NCBI GenBank assembly: GCA_023663655.1
Contig: JAMPGZ010000020.1
Coordinates: forward strand, 1 to 44,042
Reading direction: 5' to 3'
DNA length: 44,042 nt
DNA from: Lachnospiraceae bacterium
GTDB taxonomy: Bacteria > Bacteroidota > Bacteroidia > Bacteroidales > Muribaculaceae
Shown: in pieces, positions 1-8,172 of the stretch
Layout: each line of letters begins with the position of its first letter
Numbering within the stretch: the first letter of the stretch is position 1
The notes under the pieces: model-generated
Database searches by the model: none
What the model was told of the DNA's origin: nothing
What the model saw: only the letters and a program-made list of their open reading frames with translations
Program-made: the position numbers and the translations under genes

Positions 1-60
1 GCTTCGCCTCGTGGCGGTGCTACGATTGCAATGCCGTTTCTCGGCATTTGTGGGCTTTTT
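1..60 (+). repeat. Dispersed two-hairpin repeat, copy A (possibly cut by window edge)
   Basis: Two adjacent small hairpins can be read: CGCC-tcgt-GGCG, then ATGCCG-N5-CGGCAT, followed by a T-run. The same arrangement returns inverted near 14377-14431 and, more degenerate, at 14984-15040. The shared core is CGCCTCGTGGCGG followed by GCTACGATTG in copies A and B. The left border cannot be seen. Confidence 0.65.
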
Positions 61-111
61 TCAGGGGCACTCTTACAGAGTGCATTTTGGGTTTTGGACT
101 TTCCGGTCTCA

Positions 112-173
112 TTTTAAAGGCATTAAGGTCGTTAACGGCTTTAAGGGCTTAAGGGCATTAAGGTCGTTAATGG
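112..173. repeat. Degenerate 9-bp-period array with TTAA cores
   Basis: Seven consecutive units can be aligned: ttTTAAagg, caTTAAggt, cgTTAAcgg, ctTTAAggg, an 8-nt unit cTTAAggg, caTTAAggt, cgTTAAtgg. TTAA recurs every 9 nt with one 8-nt step. A 17-bp direct repeat (119-135 and 154-170) is part of the same pattern. No protein is encoded across it. Confidence 0.75.
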
Positions 174-303
174 TACAGGTCGCCTGCTAATCGTAAGCAA
201 TGTCTTTCTACAGGAGGGATTGTGGAAATCATTGTGTTTCGTGATTATGCTTCCTTGAGGGCTTTCTACGAAACGATATTCATTTTTATAGTCCAATCAT
301 TCT

Positions 304-338
304 TCAATTACAAACTTTTTTGTTAAGTTTGTAATTGA
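304..338. promoter_or_regulatory. 14-bp perfect inverted repeat upstream of rsh
   Basis: The arms at 304-317 and 325-338 are perfectly complementary and separated by 7 nt (TTTTGTT). The right arm contains TAAGTTTG (324-331), which fits the Bacteroidetes -7 consensus TAnnTTTG and reads toward rsh 50 nt downstream. No convincing -33 box lies 19-21 nt upstream. There is no T-run after the stem, so an operator or 5'-UTR hairpin is more likely than a terminator. Confidence 0.5.
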
Positions 339-387
339 TATATTGCCGCATGAGGCAACAAACGGAATAACTCAACCTGTAATCTAA

Positions 388-2625
388 ATGGAAGAAGTCA
401 AAAAACTCACTCCTGAAGAGGAAGATAGAATTATAGAGGCGGAATTTAAAGACGTGCTTGACGGCTATCTCGCGAGCAATCATCGTAAGAAAGTCGAGAT
501 CATAGAACGTGCTTATCGTTTTGCTAAAGAAGCACATAAAGGTATAAGACGTCGTTCCGGAGAGCCATACATACTCCACCCTATCGCCGTGGCTAAAATC
601 GCGAGTCAGGAAATAGGACTCGGTTCAACTTCAATATGTGCTGCACTGCTTCACGACGTGGTTGAGGACACTGAATTCACCGTCGAGGACATCGAACAGC
701 ATTTCGGCAAGAAAATAGCACAGCTTGTTGCCGGACTCACCAAGATATCCGGCGGTATATTCGGCGACAAGGCATCGGCTCAAGCTGAAAATTTCCGCAA
801 GCTGCTGCTTACCATGAGCGAGGACATACGGGTGGTGCTGTTGAAAATGGCTGACCGCCTGCACAATATGCGCACACTTGGGTCGATGGCACCCAACAAG
901 CAATACAAGATTGCCGGCGAAACACTCTACATATACGCTCCTCTCGCCCATCGCCTCGGACTTTTCGCAATTAAAACAGAGCTTGAGGATCTCAGTTTCA
1001 AATATGAGCATCCGGCTGCATACCAACGCATTACCGAGCAGATAAAGACATCGGAATCACGCCGTTCGTCAGTCTACAACGATTTCTCACTTCCCATCCA
1101 TGAAAAGCTGAAAGAACTCGGAATAAGTTATGACGCGAAAGCGCGATTGAAATCCGTATATTCAATATGGCGTAAAATGCAGACCAAGAACATTCCGTTT
1201 GAAGAGGTATATGACCTTTACGCCATGCGCATCATCTTTGACTGCGACGACATATCCAAGGAAAAGGCTATATGCTGGCAGATATACTCAGCCATCACCG
1301 ATCTATACCGGCTGCATCCCGAACGCACACGCGACTGGATAAGCGTGCCTAAAGCCAACGGATACCAGGCTCTCCACTTAACGGTTATGGGTCCCGACGG
1401 CAACTGGATCGAGGTGCAGATTCGCTCACGAAGGATGGACGAAATCGCCGAACTCGGCTTCGCCGCTCACTGGAAATACAAGATTGGCGAAGGTGAGGAA
1501 GAAAGCGAGCTGAATGCATGGCTTTCAACAATCAAGGATATTCTGGACAATCCCGAGCCAAACGCAATCGACTTCCTCGACACTCTCAAGCTCAATCTCT
1601 TTGCATCAGAAATTGTGGTGTTCACCCCTAAGGGGGAATTGCTCACGCTGCCCAACAACTCGTCGGTGCTCGACGTTGCATTTGAACTCCACTCCCAGAT
1701 AGGAATCCACTGCATCGCCGGAAAAGTCAACCACAAGCTCGTGCCTCTGAGCCACAAGCTCAATTCAGGCGACCAGGTGGAGGTGCTCACCTCGCAATCA
1801 CAGACCCCGAAACCGGAATGGATCAATTTCCTCGCCACCGCCAAAGGCAAAACCCGCCTGCGCGCAGCCCTGCGTAAAGAGCTGCAGCCGGTGATTGACG
1901 AGGGTAAAAAAATATATGACGCTTTTCTCGCCGACAATTCAATCACTGAAAACAATGAGGTGGTCACAAAAATTCTCGGCGCCATGCACGTGCAGAACAA
2001 GGAGCAACTGTTCACCATCTTAGGCAAAAAAGAGGGTGTGTTGCCGTCATATCTCTCCAAGTCATTAAAGCCGTCCAATCCATCCCTATTCTCTAAAATT
2101 CTTCGCCCGCTGAAAGGCAAAAAATCATCGGACAAAACTCTTGATGAACAGAAAGCGGCTAAGGCTCCGATCAACATGAAAGAGACCTACATATTGCGTT
2201 GCGACGCTGACGGGTCCAATTTCAAACTTTCCGATTGCTGCCAGCCATTGCCGGGCGACGATGTGATGGGATGGGTGAACGACGATGGAGAAGTGGAACT
2301 GCACACTCTGTCATGCCCCAGAGCGCAAGTGCTGAAAGCAAGTTTCGGAAAACGGATACTCAACACCCGATGGGCTCCGCAGGCAGGTATGTTCCTTGCC
2401 AATGTGCGCATCGAGGGCATAGACCGTCTCGGAATATTGCAAGAGATAATACAGATGATCTCCATGCATCTTGCCATCAACATACGCAAGCTCGACATCG
2501 AGGCTGACAACGAAGTGTTCCATTGCGACCTTTCAGTACTCGTCAACGATGCCAAAGTTGTGACTGACCTTTGTTCTAAATTGCGCACAATAAGAGGTGT
2601 ACAACGTGCCAATCGCATAAATTAG
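388..2625 (+). CDS. rsh: Bifunctional (p)ppGpp synthetase/hydrolase (RelA/SpoT family)
   Basis: A 745-aa long RSH enzyme that makes and degrades (p)ppGpp, the stringent-response alarmone, in the cytosol. The domain order is complete. The HD hydrolase has HDVVED near residues 90-95. The synthetase has SVPKANGYQALH near 319-330. The TGS domain starts near 408 (VVFTPKGELL). A cysteine-containing region lies near 614-640 (DCCQPLPGDD, then SCPRA), and a C-terminal ACT domain begins near 672. The intact hydrolase motif argues for a bifunctional Rel/SpoT-type enzyme, not a synthetase-only RelA. The ATG at 388 is the first in frame and gives a normal family length. The next gene starts 6 nt after the stop, so the two are probably one transcript. 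Upstream lies a 14-bp inverted repeat that could be regulatory. Confidence 0.95.
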   Translation: MEEVKKLTPEEEDRIIEAEFKDVLDGYLASNHRKKVEIIERAYRFAKEAHKGIRRRSGEPYILHPIAVAKIASQEIGLGSTSICAALLHDVVEDTEFTVEDIEQHFGKKIAQLVAGLTKISGGIFGDKASAQAENFRKLLLTMSEDIRVVLLKMADRLHNMRTLGSMAPNKQYKIAGETLYIYAPLAHRLGLFAIKTELEDLSFKYEHPAAYQRITEQIKTSESRRSSVYNDFSLPIHEKLKELGISYDAKARLKSVYSIWRKMQTKNIPFEEVYDLYAMRIIFDCDDISKEKAICWQIYSAITDLYRLHPERTRDWISVPKANGYQALHLTVMGPDGNWIEVQIRSRRMDEIAELGFAAHWKYKIGEGEEESELNAWLSTIKDILDNPEPNAIDFLDTLKLNLFASEIVVFTPKGELLTLPNNSSVLDVAFELHSQIGIHCIAGKVNHKLVPLSHKLNSGDQVEVLTSQSQTPKPEWINFLATAKGKTRLRAALRKELQPVIDEGKKIYDAFLADNSITENNEVVTKILGAMHVQNKEQLFTILGKKEGVLPSYLSKSLKPSNPSLFSKILRPLKGKKSSDKTLDEQKAAKAPINMKETYILRCDADGSNFKLSDCCQPLPGDDVMGWVNDDGEVELHTLSCPRAQVLKASFGKRILNTRWAPQAGMFLANVRIEGIDRLGILQEIIQMISMHLAINIRKLDIEADNEVFHCDLSVLVNDAKVVTDLCSKLRTIRGVQRANRIN

Positions 2626-2631
2626 TTTATC

Positions 2632-4692
2632 ATGAACAATCTGTTTTCAAAAGAAAATCTCATAAGAGCCCTTCTGTTTCTCGGGGCGGCTTTAATAATA
2701 GTGTGGCTGCTGCCGAGAAAGCAAGGCAACGCCTACCACTATGAAATGGGCAAGCCTTGGTCCTACTCATTGCTTACCGCACCATCAGATATGCCCATAT
2801 ATCTCGACACTATCAGGTCGCAATATCTTCGTGACAGCATAACCCGTAATTTTGTGCCGGTATTCGTGAGAGATGTCACCGCCGAAAAATCGACCGTATC
2901 GGCATACGCAGCCCGCATCAACGCCACTCACGGGCTTGAACTGTCGCCCGGTGAGCGCAACCAGCTCATCAACGCTCTGCGCAACATTCTTGAAAATGGA
3001 ATCGTGGATCAGAACACTTATCAGGATGTGAGAGCGGGCAAACTGACCGAAGTGAGATTCATCCACGACAATACGGCGATTTCAATACCCACCCGCAATT
3101 TCCTCTCGGCACGGGCGGCATATTCTAGTCTCGACAGCCTGTTCAGCGACCACAAGTTCCGCAAAGCGATCGAGCTTACGGCAATGTCCAAATTTCTCAC
3201 CCCCACAATATCGCTTGACACCGCCGCCACGCAAAAACTGTTTGAAGAAGTGCTTCAGAAAGCGATGGCACCCGTAGGGGTGATACAGCAGGGAGAGAGA
3301 ATAATCGACAAGGGCGACATCGTGACCCCCGAACTCTACACTCTTCTCAAAACCTATGACCGCATCTCTAAAACAAAATCGGCACATCAGGTCGACCGTC
3401 ACCACTACCCCATCTTCGGACAGCTTCTGTATGTGACCATCCTCCTCACCTGTCTCTACCTGTTCCTGTCGCTGTTCCGCTGGCGCACATTCAAGAACAT
3501 ACGCTACATGGTGTTCATCATGTCGCTCATCACCGCGTTTGTGCTTTTCGCCTACGGAATGTCGGAATCGTTCCGCAACGGACTCTATATGGTGCCGTTC
3601 ACTGTGGTGGCAATCATGATGGTGGTATTCTTCGATGGCAGAACCGCATTCTTCGTCTATCTGATCCAAGTGCTGCTCTGCGCCATAATTGCAAGTTCAC
3701 CGCTTGAATTCCTCTTCATCCAGATAGTAGCCGGCATCGTCGCCATCAGCTCGCTGAAAGAGCTTAACAAGCGCAGCCAGCTTGTCAGGGCGGCACTGTT
3801 CATATTCATATCCTACTGCCTGTCATACGTGGCAATGGAAATAATGCAGGCAGGCACCCTCGACAAGCTCAATCCGCGCATGTTCGGCTATCTCGGCATC
3901 AATGCCGTCCTCATTTCATTCGCCTATGTGCTGGTGTTTGTGATTGAAAAGATATTCGGCTTCATATCATCAGTGACTCTTGTCGAACTGTCGGATGTCA
4001 ACAATCCCATACTGAGGGAACTCTCTGAAAATTGCCCCGGCACATTCCAGCATTCAGTGCAGGTGAGCAGCCTCGCTTCGGAAGCAGCCCATCGTATAGG
4101 CGCCAATGTGCAGCTTGTGCGAACAGGAGCATTGTATCACGACATCGGCAAAATAAATAATCCGGCATTCTTCACCGAAAACCAGCACGGAGTGAATCCT
4201 CACGACGCTCTCAACCCCATGCAGAGTGCCCGCATAGTCATAAACCATGTCAACGACGGAATACGCCGCGCCGACAAGGCTAAACTCCCCCCGGTGATTA
4301 AAGACTTCATACGCCAGCATCATGGAAGCGGAAAAGCTAAGTATTTCTTCAACACCTACAGCAACGAACATCCCGACGAAACCGTCGACGCGGCTCCATT
4401 CACCTATCCCGGACCAAATCCGCAAAGCCGCGAGACTTCGTTGCTCATGATGGCTGACGCCGTGGAGGCAGCATCGCGCTCATTGAAGGAGCACACTCCC
4501 GAGGCAATCGCCGAACTGGTGAACCGCATAATCGATTCTCAGATAGCCGACGGGCTGCACAACGAATCGCCCATATCGTTCCGCGACGTAAAGATAATAA
4601 AGGACGCATTCACCGAAAGATTGCGCACCATGTATCATGCGCGTGTAAGTTATCCTGAGTTAAAAAACGCAGAAAGTGAGGAATCAAAATAA
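2632..4692 (+). CDS. 7TM-HD family cyclic-dinucleotide phosphodiesterase (PgpH-like)
   Basis: A 686-aa membrane protein with the layout of PgpH. It has one N-terminal membrane segment (about residues 11-27), a long non-membrane region (about 35-260) matching the 7TMR-HDED extracellular domain, a cluster of hydrophobic helices (about 266-450), and a cytosolic HD domain with TFQHSVQVSSLA then HDIGK near residue 503. In Firmicutes such proteins hydrolyse c-di-AMP. That activity is family knowledge and is not shown here. It follows rsh by 6 nt, implying co-transcription. Published work on Listeria PgpH reports inhibition by ppGpp, which makes the pairing meaningful. A different substrate for this HD domain cannot be excluded. 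Confidence 0.88.
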   Translation: MNNLFSKENLIRALLFLGAALIIVWLLPRKQGNAYHYEMGKPWSYSLLTAPSDMPIYLDTIRSQYLRDSITRNFVPVFVRDVTAEKSTVSAYAARINATHGLELSPGERNQLINALRNILENGIVDQNTYQDVRAGKLTEVRFIHDNTAISIPTRNFLSARAAYSSLDSLFSDHKFRKAIELTAMSKFLTPTISLDTAATQKLFEEVLQKAMAPVGVIQQGERIIDKGDIVTPELYTLLKTYDRISKTKSAHQVDRHHYPIFGQLLYVTILLTCLYLFLSLFRWRTFKNIRYMVFIMSLITAFVLFAYGMSESFRNGLYMVPFTVVAIMMVVFFDGRTAFFVYLIQVLLCAIIASSPLEFLFIQIVAGIVAISSLKELNKRSQLVRAALFIFISYCLSYVAMEIMQAGTLDKLNPRMFGYLGINAVLISFAYVLVFVIEKIFGFISSVTLVELSDVNNPILRELSENCPGTFQHSVQVSSLASEAAHRIGANVQLVRTGALYHDIGKINNPAFFTENQHGVNPHDALNPMQSARIVINHVNDGIRRADKAKLPPVIKDFIRQHHGSGKAKYFFNTYSNEHPDETVDAAPFTYPGPNPQSRETSLLMMADAVEAASRSLKEHTPEAIAELVNRIIDSQIADGLHNESPISFRDVKIIKDAFTERLRTMYHARVSYPELKNAESEESK

Positions 4693-4750
4693 GATTACAC
4701 GCCACTGCTGCGTTACTTTAATAAAAGTACACTTTTAAACTGAATCTACA

Positions 4751-5542
4751 ATGAAACATATATTCACCACAGTCCTTGCCATGCTTCTTGTATCGCTATC
4801 ACTCGGGGCGGCATCCAATAAAGAGAAAAAGCCGTCATGGGAAAAGCCGGATATGCATGAGATACAGAAAGCCGTCAACGACCCGTCGTCAAAATACTAC
4901 TACCCAAAGTTGATGCAGATGTTTGAACGCAACGACACGGCAATGAACCTCAAGCAGTTCAGGCATCTATATCTCGGATATGTGTTTCAGGAAGACTACA
5001 ACCCCTATCGCCGCAGCGAGTACTCGTCGATGGTCGAGGAGCTGTATTTCCGAGGCAAACACACTCCGGCTGAATGTGACACAATCATAAAATACGCCGA
5101 GCTGTCGCTGAAAGATGATCCGTTTGACCTGCGTCAGATGACATTCCTCATCTATGCCTACCGCGAAAAACAGAAAAACCATCTTGCTTCGATATGGCAA
5201 TACAAGCTCAACCACCTGCTTGAGGCAATACTTTCGACCGGCAACGGATTAAAACCTGAAAACGCATGGATCGTGACAAATCCACAACACGAATACAACC
5301 TCATCAACTTCCATGACTATATCGCGGAATCCCATGAAGACGCGCCGCCTCACTACGATTACATCACTATAAAACCGAAAAATGACAAGGATCCGAAAGG
5401 ATTCTACTTCGACGTGCTGTATGTGCTGAGCGAATACAACCGCAAATTTCCGGAGGATACCGACAGCGGCAAGGAAGAAAACAAGACCGTAGAGACCTCA
5501 GCCGACAACAATGCCGGCAACTCCACCTCTACTCCTCAATAG
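4751..5542 (+). CDS. DUF4919 family secreted protein
   Basis: A 263-aa protein with an N-terminal signal peptide (MKHIFTTVLAMLLVSLSLGA) and no lipobox cysteine, so probably periplasmic. The body matches the DUF4919 family as I recall it: NDPSSKYYYPKLM near residues 37-49, then HLYLGYVFQEDYNPYRRSEY near 70-89. The family is largely confined to Bacteroidetes and has no known function. The C-terminal 25 residues are low-complexity and polar. It lies 58 nt after the 7TM-HD gene, so it may be the third gene of that operon or have its own promoter. Its last 14 nt overlap the end of the convergent DUF2461 gene. Confidence 0.85.
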   Translation: MKHIFTTVLAMLLVSLSLGAASNKEKKPSWEKPDMHEIQKAVNDPSSKYYYPKLMQMFERNDTAMNLKQFRHLYLGYVFQEDYNPYRRSEYSSMVEELYFRGKHTPAECDTIIKYAELSLKDDPFDLRQMTFLIYAYREKQKNHLASIWQYKLNHLLEAILSTGNGLKPENAWIVTNPQHEYNLINFHDYIAESHEDAPPHYDYITIKPKNDKDPKGFYFDVLYVLSEYNRKFPEDTDSGKEENKTVETSADNNAGNSTSTPQ

Positions 5543-6197
5543 AATAGTTCAGAAAATCAACAAAAGGCTTTAAGCGGCGGAACATATCTGCCGCTTTTTC
5601 ATGCCAATGAGGATCGCAGAAAAATGCCTCATCGAGCTGAAACCACTTTCCATAATCCTTCATGCGGAGATATTCAAGCTGAGGATGATCCTTTGCCCAC
5701 CCTTGCGGAGCGCCTTTAAGACGGTCGCCACACCACCGGGCGTCTTCAATCGCCGACACCACCTCCTCAAACTCCTCGATATTGTCCACAACTGCATGAC
5801 GCAGCTTCTTAAGTGTAGCCGATTCCGGATGCCATATACCGGCATACAATCCGCTCTCGCCGGGGCGTATATCCAATTGAAGATAATAGCCTGCACGCTC
5901 TATATGCCGTCCGTAGGGGCTTACCGCCGCCGAAAAATACACTTTATACGGAGTTTTATCTTGCGAAAAACGCGTGTCCCGATAAATCCGGTAAGCACAT
6001 TGCGATGCTGAGAAACGAGCCACTCCCGGCTCCCACATAGCCATGCGGTCAATCATCAACTGAAGATCGGCAAGCCACAATGAACGCAGTTCGTCATAAT
6101 CAGCCTTATGCCCACGAAACCACTCACGATTATTATTCATCGAAAGGCTGCGCAGAAACTCAAACAGCCTCGGCATATAGTAAGTCGACTTAGCCAT
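5529..6197 (-). CDS. DUF2461 (TIGR02453) family protein
   Basis: A 222-aa soluble protein with the family hallmark FLRSLSMNNNREWFRGHK near residues 14-31 and YRIYRDTRFSQDKTPYK near 69-85, plus a conserved internal stretch around FSAAVSPYG. The family is widespread in bacteria and fungi and has no established biochemical role. The gene is the last of a minus-strand set, starting one nucleotide after the DUF4834 stop, so it is probably co-transcribed with psd-pssA. Its 3' end carries the terminator of the opposing operon. Confidence 0.88.
   Translation of the reverse strand: MAKSTYYMPRLFEFLRSLSMNNNREWFRGHKADYDELRSLWLADLQLMIDRMAMWEPGVARFSASQCAYRIYRDTRFSQDKTPYKVYFSAAVSPYGRHIERAGYYLQLDIRPGESGLYAGIWHPESATLKKLRHAVVDNIEEFEEVVSAIEDARWCGDRLKGAPQGWAKDHPQLEYLRMKDYGKWFQLDEAFFCDPHWHEKAADMFRRLKPFVDFLNYSIEE
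5572..5599 (+). terminator. Intrinsic terminator of the rsh operon, inside the convergent gene
   Basis: The stem AAGCGGC/GCCGCTT (5572-5578 and 5590-5596) has an 11-nt loop and is followed by more T residues. Read on the plus strand it lies 30 nt after the DUF4919 stop. It also falls within the last codons of the DUF2461 gene on the other strand, where no T-run follows, so it should act in one direction only. Confidence 0.7.
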
Positions 6198-6198
6198 C

Positions 6199-6534
6199 TT
6201 ATTCTATTTCAGTCCATTCAGCGTCGCTCACCTGCTCTTCGACCTCATATTTAACCTCTTTTCCGGTAGATGAAGCGGAAGTGCCGGCAGCACTCTTCTC
6301 TTCGATAATCTCTTCAAACTCCACATATTCGCCACAATTACGGCTGAACACCTTCTTCTTTTTGGGTTTGGGTTCAGGAGCCGACGAAGAGTCAGCGGAA
6401 CCGCTGTTACGGAAAAAAGAGCTTCCCGTCGACGTGCGTCGGAAAAAACTGAATAACCCGCCAAACAATCGGCTCAACAAAGCCAATGGCAAGACTATAA
6501 ATATAAGTATGAGGAAAAATAAAAAAGCTCCCAT
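6199..6534 (-). CDS. DUF4834 family small membrane protein
   Basis: An 111-aa protein with one N-terminal transmembrane helix (about residues 2-22, GAFLFFLILIFIV) followed by a basic, serine-rich stretch and an acidic, charged tail. It matches DUF4834 by layout and by its place next to pssA, as I recall from Bacteroides genomes. Function is unknown. The frame also opens at a TTG two codons upstream, but the ATG at 6534 is the better start. It sits 40 nt after pssA and 1 nt before the DUF2461 gene. A role in membrane lipid synthesis is only a context guess. Confidence 0.7.
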   Translation of the reverse strand: MGAFLFFLILIFIVLPLALLSRLFGGLFSFFRRTSTGSSFFRNSGSADSSSAPEPKPKKKKVFSRNCGEYVEFEEIIEEKSAAGTSASSTGKEVKYEVEEQVSDAEWTEIE

Positions 6535-6574
6535 GTGCAATAATAATAGTAAGATAAATAAAGCTCAGGCTAAA

Positions 6575-7285
6575 CTATGCCTGATGGCGGCTCTCCGGAA
6601 TAAGAGAAAGGAGGATGTAGAAAATAATGCTCAACGACAGTCCGGCAATGCCAAAGAATGACACAAACACCACCGCACCGACGAGGACTATGTAACGTCG
6701 CATATTTCCCTTCAACCCAAGATTCTTGAATTTCAGAGAGAACATTTTCAGGCGTGTGAACACCATCATCAATGAGATCAACAGAATGAAGGCTATCATG
6801 ACTGCATCGCCCGGATAGCCATAGGTAGAGATAAACGAGCAGGCTCCTATCCAGAAAATAGCGTTGGCCGGTATTGGCAACCCTAAAAATGATGTGGTCT
6901 GGCGGTCATCGATATTAAATTTGGCAAGGCGTATCTCGCCACACACCGGGATAAGGATGGCGAAAAGACCGGGCCACCAGCTACCGGTCGACACACTGAT
7001 CATGTTATACACAAGCATTCCCGGCGCCACGCCGAAACTCACAAGGTCGCTCAATGAGTCAAGCTGCTTCCCGAGATTGGAATAAGCATGGAGAAGACGG
7101 GCAAGAGCGCCGTCAAGAAAATCACACACCGCAGCAATACCTATCAGAATAAATGCCCATTCAAAACATGACAAGCCGCCCACATTCATATATGAGCCGA
7201 ATGAAGCGATAATAGCACCACATCCACACACGAGACTCAAGCAAGTTATCGTGTTTGGTATATTGGAAATTATTCTTTTCAACAT
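6575..7285 (-). CDS. pssA: CDP-diacylglycerol--serine O-phosphatidyltransferase
   Basis: A 236-aa integral membrane enzyme that condenses CDP-diacylglycerol with L-serine to phosphatidylserine, the precursor of phosphatidylethanolamine. The CDP-alcohol phosphotransferase signature D-x2-D-G-x2-A-R-x8-G-x3-D-x3-D is present near residues 55-80 (CDFLDGALAR, then GKQLDSLSD). Several hydrophobic segments follow, as expected for this mostly helical family. The gene begins 5 nt after psd, and the two enzymes act consecutively. The length is typical of the Bacteroidetes/Firmicutes type II enzyme and not of the peripheral E. coli enzyme. Confidence 0.95.
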   Translation of the reverse strand: MLKRIISNIPNTITCLSLVCGCGAIIASFGSYMNVGGLSCFEWAFILIGIAAVCDFLDGALARLLHAYSNLGKQLDSLSDLVSFGVAPGMLVYNMISVSTGSWWPGLFAILIPVCGEIRLAKFNIDDRQTTSFLGLPIPANAIFWIGACSFISTYGYPGDAVMIAFILLISLMMVFTRLKMFSLKFKNLGLKGNMRRYIVLVGAVVFVSFFGIAGLSLSIIFYILLSLIPESRHQA

Positions 7286-7290
7286 GATTA

Positions 7291-7956
7291 TTATTTTAAG
7301 CGGGCAACTTCGGTGACTCCTCCGGTGGTCTTGTCGCCCAGTTTCACATAAATCTCAGTTCCAAGCGGAAGATAAAGATCTACACGCGAGCCGAACTTGA
7401 TAAATCCCATGTGGTCATGAATGGAAGCCTCATCTCCGGGACAAGCGTAGGTGACGATACGGCGTGCAACGGCTCCGGCTATCTGACGCATCAGCACCTC
7501 CTGCCCGTTTTTAGTCTTGATCACCACTGTCGAACGCTCGTTCTCCGTGCTCGCCTTAGGCAAATAAGCCGAAAGAAAACGCCCGCTGTGGTGCTTCACA
7601 TACACCACTTCACCATCCACCGGAAACCAATTGGCATGCACATTGACCACCGACATGAATATCGATAGCTGGATGCAACGGCAATGAAGATATTCATCCT
7701 CAAATGTTTCTTCAAGAGCCACTACCTTTCCATCAGCCGATGCAACTACCACATTTTCAGGATTTCCCTTGAAATTGCGGCGTGGCGAACGGAAAAAATT
7801 AAGCACGAGCAGATAAAATATCAGGGAAAGTGAGGAAAAGAGCGTCGGGATCCATTCAGGGCGTATGAAAAGCCATGCCGGGATATTGATCACCAGCAAT
7901 ATGCCAAAGAGTAATAATAGTATGTTTAGTCCTTCTTGGTGGATTTTAACCTTCAT
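7291..7956 (-). CDS. psd: Phosphatidylserine decarboxylase
   Basis: A 221-aa proenzyme that converts phosphatidylserine to phosphatidylethanolamine at the membrane. Two hydrophobic helices span roughly residues 12-55. The C-terminal self-cleavage site reads FGSR (canonical LGST; cleavage between G and S would create the pyruvoyl group), preceded by DHMGFI. This is the short form of the family. The frame can be read 3 codons further upstream from a TTG, but the ATG at 7956 is preferred. A strong promoter (TTTG, 20 nt, TACCTTTG) ends about 18 nt before that ATG. It is the first gene of psd-pssA-DUF4834-DUF2461. Confidence 0.93.
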   Translation of the reverse strand: MKVKIHQEGLNILLLLFGILLVINIPAWLFIRPEWIPTLFSSLSLIFYLLVLNFFRSPRRNFKGNPENVVVASADGKVVALEETFEDEYLHCRCIQLSIFMSVVNVHANWFPVDGEVVYVKHHSGRFLSAYLPKASTENERSTVVIKTKNGQEVLMRQIAGAVARRIVTYACPGDEASIHDHMGFIKFGSRVDLYLPLGTEIYVKLGDKTTGGVTEVARLK

Positions 7957-7974
7957 CGTTTCCAAATATTAGTG

Positions 7975-8006
7975 CAAAGGTAAGATTTCTATCCTAATTT
8001 AACAAA
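7975..8006 (-). promoter_or_regulatory. Promoter of psd operon
   Basis: Read on the minus strand, TTTG (8003-8006) is followed after exactly 20 nt by TACCTTTG (7975-7982). This fits the Bacteroidetes sigma-70-type consensus TTTG-N19-21-TAnnTTTG without mismatch. The psd ATG follows 18 nt later. Confidence 0.75.
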
Positions 8007-8062
8007 TAATATTACGGGAAATATTCAATATGGATTTAACACAATATTATTCATACTACATA

Positions 8063-8094
8063 TTGCCGGGATTCAAGATTTTTTATTACTTTTG
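8063..8094 (+). promoter_or_regulatory. Promoter of TonB receptor gene
   Basis: TTG (8063-8065), a 21-nt spacer and TACTTTTG (8087-8094) match the Bacteroidetes consensus. The start codon at 8173 leaves an AT-rich 5' leader of about 70-75 nt, typical of highly expressed Bacteroidetes mRNAs that start without a Shine-Dalgarno. Confidence 0.65.
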
Positions 8095-8172
8095 TGAATA
8101 ACTTTTAAATTACGTGATTTTTTCTTAGTGTATTGCAAAATCAATTATTAACATTTCTAACCAACAGTCATT

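Larger units (their letters stand above)
1..387. other. Repeat-rich intergenic region upstream of rsh
   Basis: No credible gene is present. The stretch holds, in order, a copy of a dispersed two-hairpin repeat (1-60), a hairpin with arms GCACTC/GAGTGC (68-84), a degenerate 9-bp-period array with TTAA cores (112-173), and a perfect 14-bp inverted repeat (304-338) overlapping a possible -7 box. The one reverse-strand open frame that reaches into this region (304-579) is mostly antisense to rsh and looks non-coding. Confidence 0.7.

Noticed and set aside
304-579. 91-aa minus-strand frame at the left of rsh
   Set aside because: Mostly antisense to rsh, Phe/Cys/Tyr-rich, and crosses the palindrome. 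No support as a gene.
5601-6011. 136-aa plus-strand frame opposite the DUF2461 gene
   Set aside because: Antisense shadow of a gene with a clear family motif. It also begins right after the terminator of the plus-strand operon.
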